Shown here: positions 6,203 to 9,941 of the stretch, one piece after another | Numbering within the stretch: position 1 is the first letter of the stretch | Layout: each line of letters opens with the position of its first letter | Assembly (NCBI GenBank): GCA_009910795.1 | Contig: VMEE01000062.1 | Location: 1-9,941, forward strand | From: Dehalobacter sp. CP | Lineage (GTDB): Bacteria; Bacillota_B; Desulfitobacteriia; Desulfitobacteriales; Syntrophobotulaceae | Length of the DNA stretch: 9,941 nucleotides | Reading direction: 5' to 3' | Position numbers and translations under genes: made by a program | Notes under the pieces: model-generated | What the model was told of the DNA's origin: nothing | Database searches by the model: none | The model's input: only the letters and a program-made list of their open reading frames with translations

Positions 6203-8641
6203 CTAATTCAGGAGGTCAATTATGGCCAAAGCCTCCTCCGTAGGCGCTCCTGCGTTTGCCGCTTTAAACATAGCCAAATCATCCCGATAAGCATTTCGTA
6301 AATTGCTCTCTACTTGCGGGAGGAAAGATTTTGCGATTTTAATTTCTGCAGAATAATTCGTGTCGCCTTGCGCTACTTTTTCATCTAAATTACGAGTCAT
6401 TGTGTAATGGTCAATGTATTGAACTTTGATGTCTTCTCCCCAATAAATGTATCGATCCGGATTTTTTGGATTGATGTTATCAATATTGGTATGGTACCAA
6501 ACTTCATACTCGTTGTAATCGGCATAGTAACTTGCGGGTAGCGCATTAAAAATCTTGGCAGCGGCCGCTCCATCCCCTTCCTCTAAAGCTGCGATTCCGG
6601 TGGACAAGGTGTTGTACAATTTCACATAGAATGGTAGCTCAAAGGCAACCGATTCTCCCGCCAGATGAGTGGTTCCTACGATAATGGTTTTTACCGTATC
6701 TCGCATCTTTTGATTATAGGCTTCTATTTTTTCGTCAACGGCAATGGTGTCCAAATTTGATTGAACGGCCTGGTCATACATCTTCAGAATCAACGCATTG
6801 GTGAAGTACAATTCCTGTGCAATATCACTGTACTTTTCCGCCTCCGTCTTCAACGAAGTGCCCAGTCCCAATGCCACCAGTTTGTCGTAGTCAACGGCAC
6901 TGTTGTACTGGTCAATCGTGTTGGTCAAATCATAGGGATGAACGGCAAGCTTATCCATGCGTAATAATAATGAACCGTAGCTCTCCAGACATTCTTGGTA
7001 CTTTTCGAAGGAAGTGGTTTCCGGTGTGTCGAACTGAGAATGATAAATATTTTCTACCACAAAGGAATGCGTGTTGGTTCTAAATGTAGGAATCCCTTGG
7101 AGTGCGATAGAAAACTCATCAGACATGTTGGAAATTTCATTCTTTACAATTCCCAACCCCTCAAAAGCCTCGTAATCAAAGCCCTTTGCTGTATTCAAGA
7201 TGAATTCGTGAAGGGTGTCGGAAGCTCTCATTTCAAATTCCTTGGCTCCTTCGTAAGCCATCAGTTCTAAGGTCAGACTTCCTACTGTCTTTCCGGTGTA
7301 GATAAAATCGTCGCTATTGACCAGATTCCAGGAACCGATTAACCAGTCGGTACCCATGTCAATAGCACCAAATTCTTCAGCGTCCATAGATAAGAATACA
7401 ATGGTTCTGTCTGGACTATAGTCGCTGTTTTGGATGGCTTCCGCAAAAGAAATCATTCCGCCAATGGCAATGGAATCATCCTGAAATCCAGTGAAATAAG
7501 CATCGGTATGCGCATTGACTATGACAAATTCATCCGGATATTTTTGTCCTTCAATAACGCCGATAACATTGTACCCATCCGCATTTTCATCAATAGTAGT
7601 TTTAGAGACCAACGTCGTGGCCAAAGAGCCTTCGGTTACCAACTGGTCCTTCAATAGCAACCCATATTTTTTTGGGATATTGAGTACAGGTAAATCCAGT
7701 TCAATACCACTCCAGTCCTGCACATTGAAAGCTTCATAGCCTTCATATTGGCTATAATAATTTTCACAATAGTAGACTAGCCCGATGGCACCTTTTAAGT
7801 AAACGGAATGAGCCACTTGGGAATACCAGGGATGGTAATCCAAGTCAGCCGCTACGAGTGCAATCTTCCCAGTCAGATCTACACCTTCTAAATCCTTCTT
7901 TGACGCGGTACCGACAAAGACCATTTCTGCAGTGATTCCATCATCTGGCGTGGCTTTGCTTCCAACGGCAGATACTACCGGCAAATCACCGACAACACCC
8001 TCTACCGACAAGGAGGCATCCAGGAATCTCCATCCGTACAGTTTGAAGGTATTGTATTTTGGATCCAAGCCTAGCTCTTGATATTTTTCAAAAACTAAGT
8101 CGGCGGCTTCCTTCCCCTCCGGAGTTCCAGCGGTTCGGAAGCCCATGTCTGTACTTCCGATTTTCCCCAATTCCAGAGCAAAGTCCCAACCCGTTTGAGC
8201 ATTCAATGCTTTCAGAAAAGCCTCTTCACCCTCTACGGGTTGTTGATAAATGTCAATTTTCGAGGGATAATCATTCGTCAATAATGTTGCAATAAACGAA
8301 GGGAATTCTACAGTAGTTCCCTCGACTTTGGCAAGGAGGAATTCTTCGAAAAACCTCTTGTCAACATAGGTTTTTCCAGCAATGAGCTTAGGGGCGTAGT
8401 CCATCTCATAAGTCAAGCCATCGTATTGGATGGTTTTACTACCAATGCTCATGGTTAATTGGTTATCACTTCCAATCACCACCGTTTTAGTATCATGAAT
8501 CCAACCAACGGGTATAGATTCGTTTTCAAAGGCCATTCTGACTGGGACCTGATTTTCATCAACAGTATTACCAAAAGCAGGAATGCCCGTGCATAATACC
8601 AATGTGAGAATCAACATAATTGATAACATCTTTTTTTTCAT
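6203..8641 (-). CDS. Exported M28-family metallopeptidase with copper-amine-oxidase-N-like and PA domains
   Basis: A predicted secreted di-zinc aminopeptidase or carboxypeptidase of family M28; substrate unknown. From the chosen start it has 812 residues. Residues 1-24 are a signal peptide (KKK, hydrophobic core, cleavage after AFG). Residues about 28-107 match the second half of a copper amine oxidase N-terminal-like domain (TVVI, TMSIGSKTI, APKLIAGKTYV, FFEEFLLAKVE). Peptidase folding starts near 119, with a PA insert at about 210-340. Metal and catalytic residues: His378 and Asp380 (HTD), Asp388 (bridging), Glu422 (general base) and Glu423 in MDAEEFG, and His534 in YHSQFDTPE. The site usually filled by Asp in LDM is Glu459 (LELMAYEG). 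Residues about 545-812 look helical, loosely like the C-terminal region of glutamate carboxypeptidase II. The ATG at 8641 is preferred because AAGGTG lies six bases before it and the signal peptide begins there; an in-frame GTG at 8695 would bury the signal peptide. Cys17 lacks a proper lipobox. Confidence 0.92.
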   Translation of the reverse strand: MKKKMLSIMLILTLVLCTGIPAFGNTVDENQVPVRMAFENESIPVGWIHDTKTVVIGSDNQLTMSIGSKTIQYDGLTYEMDYAPKLIAGKTYVDKRFFEEFLLAKVEGTTVEFPSFIATLLTNDYPSKIDIYQQPVEGEEAFLKALNAQTGWDFALELGKIGSTDMGFRTAGTPEGKEAADLVFEKYQELGLDPKYNTFKLYGWRFLDASLSVEGVVGDLPVVSAVGSKATPDDGITAEMVFVGTASKKDLEGVDLTGKIALVAADLDYHPWYSQVAHSVYLKGAIGLVYYCENYYSQYEGYEAFNVQDWSGIELDLPVLNIPKKYGLLLKDQLVTEGSLATTLVSKTTIDENADGYNVIGVIEGQKYPDEFVIVNAHTDAYFTGFQDDSIAIGGMISFAEAIQNSDYSPDRTIVFLSMDAEEFGAIDMGTDWLIGSWNLVNSDDFIYTGKTVGSLTLELMAYEGAKEFEMRASDTLHEFILNTAKGFDYEAFEGLGIVKNEISNMSDEFSIALQGIPTFRTNTHSFVVENIYHSQFDTPETTSFEKYQECLESYGSLLLRMDKLAVHPYDLTNTIDQYNSAVDYDKLVALGLGTSLKTEAEKYSDIAQELYFTNALILKMYDQAVQSNLDTIAVDEKIEAYNQKMRDTVKTIIVGTTHLAGESVAFELPFYVKLYNTLSTGIAALEEGDGAAAAKIFNALPASYYADYNEYEVWYHTNIDNINPKNPDRYIYWGEDIKVQYIDHYTMTRNLDEKVAQGDTNYSAEIKIAKSFLPQVESNLRNAYRDDLAMFKAANAGAPTEEALAIIDLLN

Positions 8642-8647
8642 ATAGTT

Positions 8648-8653
8648 CACCTT
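8648..8653 (-). promoter_or_regulatory. Shine-Dalgarno site that sets the M28 peptidase start
   Basis: Read on the minus strand, AAGGTG (8653-8648) lies six bases upstream of the ATG at 8641-8639, within GAAAGAAGGTGAAC. It supports the start at the signal peptide over the upstream GTG at 8695. A complementary CACCTT lies at 8739-8734 (minus strand) beside the leader hairpin and could sequester this site. Confidence 0.6.
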
Positions 8654-8681
8654 CTTTCTCAGCCAGCAATAACGGTCTAAT

Positions 8682-8700
8682 CTAATACATATCACCTCCC
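8682..8700 (-). promoter_or_regulatory. Very strong Shine-Dalgarno followed by a two-codon mini-ORF in the peptidase leader
   Basis: On the minus strand GGGAGGTGAT (8700-8691), an almost full complement of the 16S rRNA 3' end, is directly followed by ATG TAT TAG (8690-8682). This mini-ORF is out of frame with the peptidase and ends about 40 nt before its start. It could be a regulatory start-stop element, a ribosome standby site, or chance. A GTG inside the SD itself (8695) is in frame with the peptidase but is not a credible start. Confidence 0.4.
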
Positions 8701-8733
8701 TAATAAAAAAGCCAACGCAAAATAGGTTGGCTT
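8701..8733 (-). terminator. Terminator-like hairpin in the leader of the peptidase gene
   Basis: On the minus strand AAGCCAAC (8733-8726), a 9-nt loop, GTTGGCTT (8716-8709) and then a T-rich run ending TTATTA form an intrinsic-terminator shape with a perfect 8-bp stem. It lies about 140 nt after the serpin stop, so it can end the serpin transcript. It also lies about 90 nt downstream of the predicted peptidase promoter and just before the SD region, so it may act as an attenuator of the peptidase mRNA. Confidence 0.65.
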
Positions 8734-8826
8734 AAGGTGTGCTCTATAGATTTCCAGATAACTCCCATAACATCCTGTGGTCCTCTTTTCGATTTTTTCG
8801 TAAGATTTACCAGAAAGGATGTATAT

Positions 8827-8855
8827 ATTATAACACATAGAGCCTATAATATGAA
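8827..8855 (-). promoter_or_regulatory. Near-consensus promoter of the M28 peptidase gene
   Basis: On the minus strand TTCATA (8855-8850, four of six to TTGACA), a 17-bp spacer and a perfect TATAAT (8832-8827) are present, with an extended -10 TG one base before the box. The start would be near 8820, giving a leader of about 180 nt before the ATG at 8641. The -35 box begins 17 bp past the serpin stop codon, so the peptidase can be expressed separately from the serpin. Confidence 0.65.
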
Positions 8856-8871
8856 GAAAAATAGGGACCTG

Positions 8872-9941
8872 CTAATTTTCAGGCTCCATATACGTACCCA
8901 TAAACAGAATGGTGTCAGAATCTTCTTCGCTGATAAGGAACAGGAAGGGTTTATCACATCGGAAAATCGTGGGTTCCATCATTGCCGTTTCTTGAACCTC
9001 TACCACGGTGACTCCGGCGGCTTCCGAGCCTTCTTCGTTTACATCAATCACGGCCTTGTGGAGGACGCGACTGATATATGTGCCCTCTCGAATACCGCTT
9101 AAGTCGGCATACTCTGAAAAGGGCAGCTCCATTCCTAACTGGATAAGAGAGTCATTGAGTTTCTTGATACCATAGGATATGGAGAAGCGAGGCAACCAGA
9201 TGGAAACTTCTTCCTGGGGCAATGGAGATAATCGGGCTTCTCGAAAAGACTCTTCCGTGAGATCAGAAACAAAGTCGATAATATCGCCCTCCGGCAAGAG
9301 GATGGTCATGGATAGTTTGCCCTGCCCGTAGGGCATTTTAAGGGCTTGGTATCCCTCCCCTTGATAATAGCTAGCGGGTCCGGTTCGATACATCATATTC
9401 ACCGTTACCTCTTCGCCTCCATAGCTATAGAAAGGAGCTGACTGAGTCGCCTTCTCATCAAAGGTGTGAACCCAATCCCCTTTAAAGTAGATGGCATTGA
9501 TTAAATACATCATCACATCCCCTGGAATGGGTGGTTCAATCATCTGGGGAATCAATCCCTTGGTAGAATCATGAATCCATCCGTTGATGGTATCAGCTGC
9601 TTCCGGTTGGGCAAAATCCAGTTCCTCAACTTGGGCGAAAAAGTGAGTTTGATTGTTCTCCAAAAAGTCTGGCTGAATGGCCTCCCCTTGTCGAAACCAT
9701 ATAGAATTGCTTACTAGGAAGTCCACTTCCGGGTCTACGCCATTATAGTAAGTCAACAATTCCTGGTAGGTTTCCAATAGAGCGGCATCCTCTATGTTCT
9801 CATAGCCTAGTACTTGCGCCATCTGGGCTTTGGTTTCTCCTTTGGCCCCCAAGTAGGTCATGGACAAGGCCGTTGAAATGCTAAAGGGGGAGAAGAAAAG
9901 GTTTTCCGTGTCACTTTGCAACTCCTGGAGCAAGTCCAATG
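8872..9941 (-). CDS. Serpin-family protease inhibitor (5'-truncated by window edge)
   Basis: Serpins inhibit serine or cysteine proteases by a suicide mechanism in which the cleaved reactive-centre loop inserts into a beta-sheet. The visible 355 residues begin in the helix before the signature NLFFSPFSISTALSMTYLGAKGET and run to the true C-terminus. The shutter and breach regions are recognisable (AQMAQVLGY, LINAIYFKGDW, LKMPYGQGKLSMTILLP). The hinge EEGSEAAGVTVV fits the inhibitory pattern (Gly at P15, Ser at P14, then small residues), and the strand FRCDKPFLFLI follows. Counting from the hinge puts P1 at Thr318 and P1' at Ala319 of the fragment. The Met at 9939 is probably internal, since serpins have a further N-terminal helix; signal peptide or lipobox cannot be judged. 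It lies upstream of the M28 peptidase on the same strand, 230 bp apart, with a promoter between them. Its own promoter is outside the window. Confidence 0.94.
   Translation of the reverse strand, partial: LDLLQELQSDTENLFFSPFSISTALSMTYLGAKGETKAQMAQVLGYENIEDAALLETYQELLTYYNGVDPEVDFLVSNSIWFRQGEAIQPDFLENNQTHFFAQVEELDFAQPEAADTINGWIHDSTKGLIPQMIEPPIPGDVMMYLINAIYFKGDWVHTFDEKATQSAPFYSYGGEEVTVNMMYRTGPASYYQGEGYQALKMPYGQGKLSMTILLPEGDIIDFVSDLTEESFREARLSPLPQEEVSIWLPRFSISYGIKKLNDSLIQLGMELPFSEYADLSGIREGTYISRVLHKAVIDVNEEGSEAAGVTVVEVQETAMMEPTIFRCDKPFLFLISEEDSDTILFMGTYMEPEN

Noticed and set aside
8589..8594. Cys17 of the M28 peptidase as a lipoprotein anchor
   Set aside because: The preceding residues LVL do not fit a lipobox (Ala, Gly or Ser expected just before Cys), while AFG offers a good type I signal peptidase site.
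8641..8695. GTG at 8695 as start of the M28 peptidase (18 residues longer)
   Set aside because: The GTG lies inside a Shine-Dalgarno sequence, and the extension would put non-hydrophobic residues before a well-formed signal peptide. The ATG at 8641 has its own ribosome site.
8642..8830. Resemblance of part of the peptidase leader (TATGGGAGTTATCT) to the purine riboswitch core
   Set aside because: The rest of the purine aptamer (the conserved P1-flanking and J3/1 bases) is missing, and no purine gene is adjacent. I also looked for T-box, c-di-GMP, preQ1, glycine and guanidine motifs and found none.
8737..9102. 121-residue plus-strand open frame across the serpin 3' end and peptidase promoter region
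   Set aside because: It runs antisense to the conserved reactive-centre region of the serpin and through its neighbour's promoter. No domain or ribosome site supports it.

Overview
The window looks like chromosomal DNA of a strictly anaerobic, low-to-moderate GC Gram-positive bacterium, most likely a fermentative or peptide-using member of the Clostridia. The grounds are a complete Ech-type energy-converting [NiFe]-hydrogenase operon, strong Shine-Dalgarno sites, vegetative-type promoters with perfect TATAAT boxes, and a secreted peptidase that starts with a copper-amine-oxidase-N-like domain common in Firmicutes. I cannot name the genus from sequence alone.

Left part (1-6147, plus strand): the 3' part of hypE, which helps make the Fe-CN ligands of the [NiFe] site, comes first. 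A 101-bp gap follows in which a hairpin-plus-T-run (candidate hyp terminator) is interleaved with a good promoter. Then come six tightly packed genes in the canonical order echA-B-C-D-E-F, with start/stop overlaps at A/B and C/D and short gaps elsewhere. Together they encode a membrane complex related to complex I: EchA (ion-translocating antiporter-like subunit), EchB (membrane anchor, NuoH-like), EchC (small [4Fe-4S] subunit, NuoB-like), EchD (NuoC-like, with an unusual acidic tail), EchE (catalytic [NiFe] subunit) and EchF (2x[4Fe-4S] ferredoxin-like subunit). By family knowledge the complex couples reduced-ferredoxin oxidation and proton reduction to H2 with export of H+ or Na+, or runs in reverse. 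HypE supplies active-site ligands for EchE. EchE ends exactly at its metal-binding C-terminal motif, so no maturation endopeptidase should be needed.

Convergent junction (about 6065-6202): a 12-bp perfect hairpin with a T-run on both strands can terminate ech from the left and the peptidase gene from the right.

Right part (6203-9941, minus strand): an 812-residue exported M28-family metallopeptidase with a PA insert and a long helical C-terminal region, preceded upstream by a serpin whose 5' end is cut off by the window edge. The peptidase has its own near-consensus promoter directly after the serpin stop, and a roughly 180-nt leader that contains an intrinsic-terminator-like hairpin, a very strong SD followed by a two-codon mini-ORF, and a second SD that sets the real start. 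A secreted peptidase next to a protease inhibitor suggests extracellular protein or peptide use with protection against proteolysis. This is inference from neighbourhood only.

I found no mobile element, CRISPR array, tRNA or rRNA. Nothing here is clearly a wholly new system. The most unusual points are the interleaved terminator/promoter before ech, the structured peptidase leader, the Asp-to-Glu change in the peptidase metal site, and the serpin-peptidase pair.
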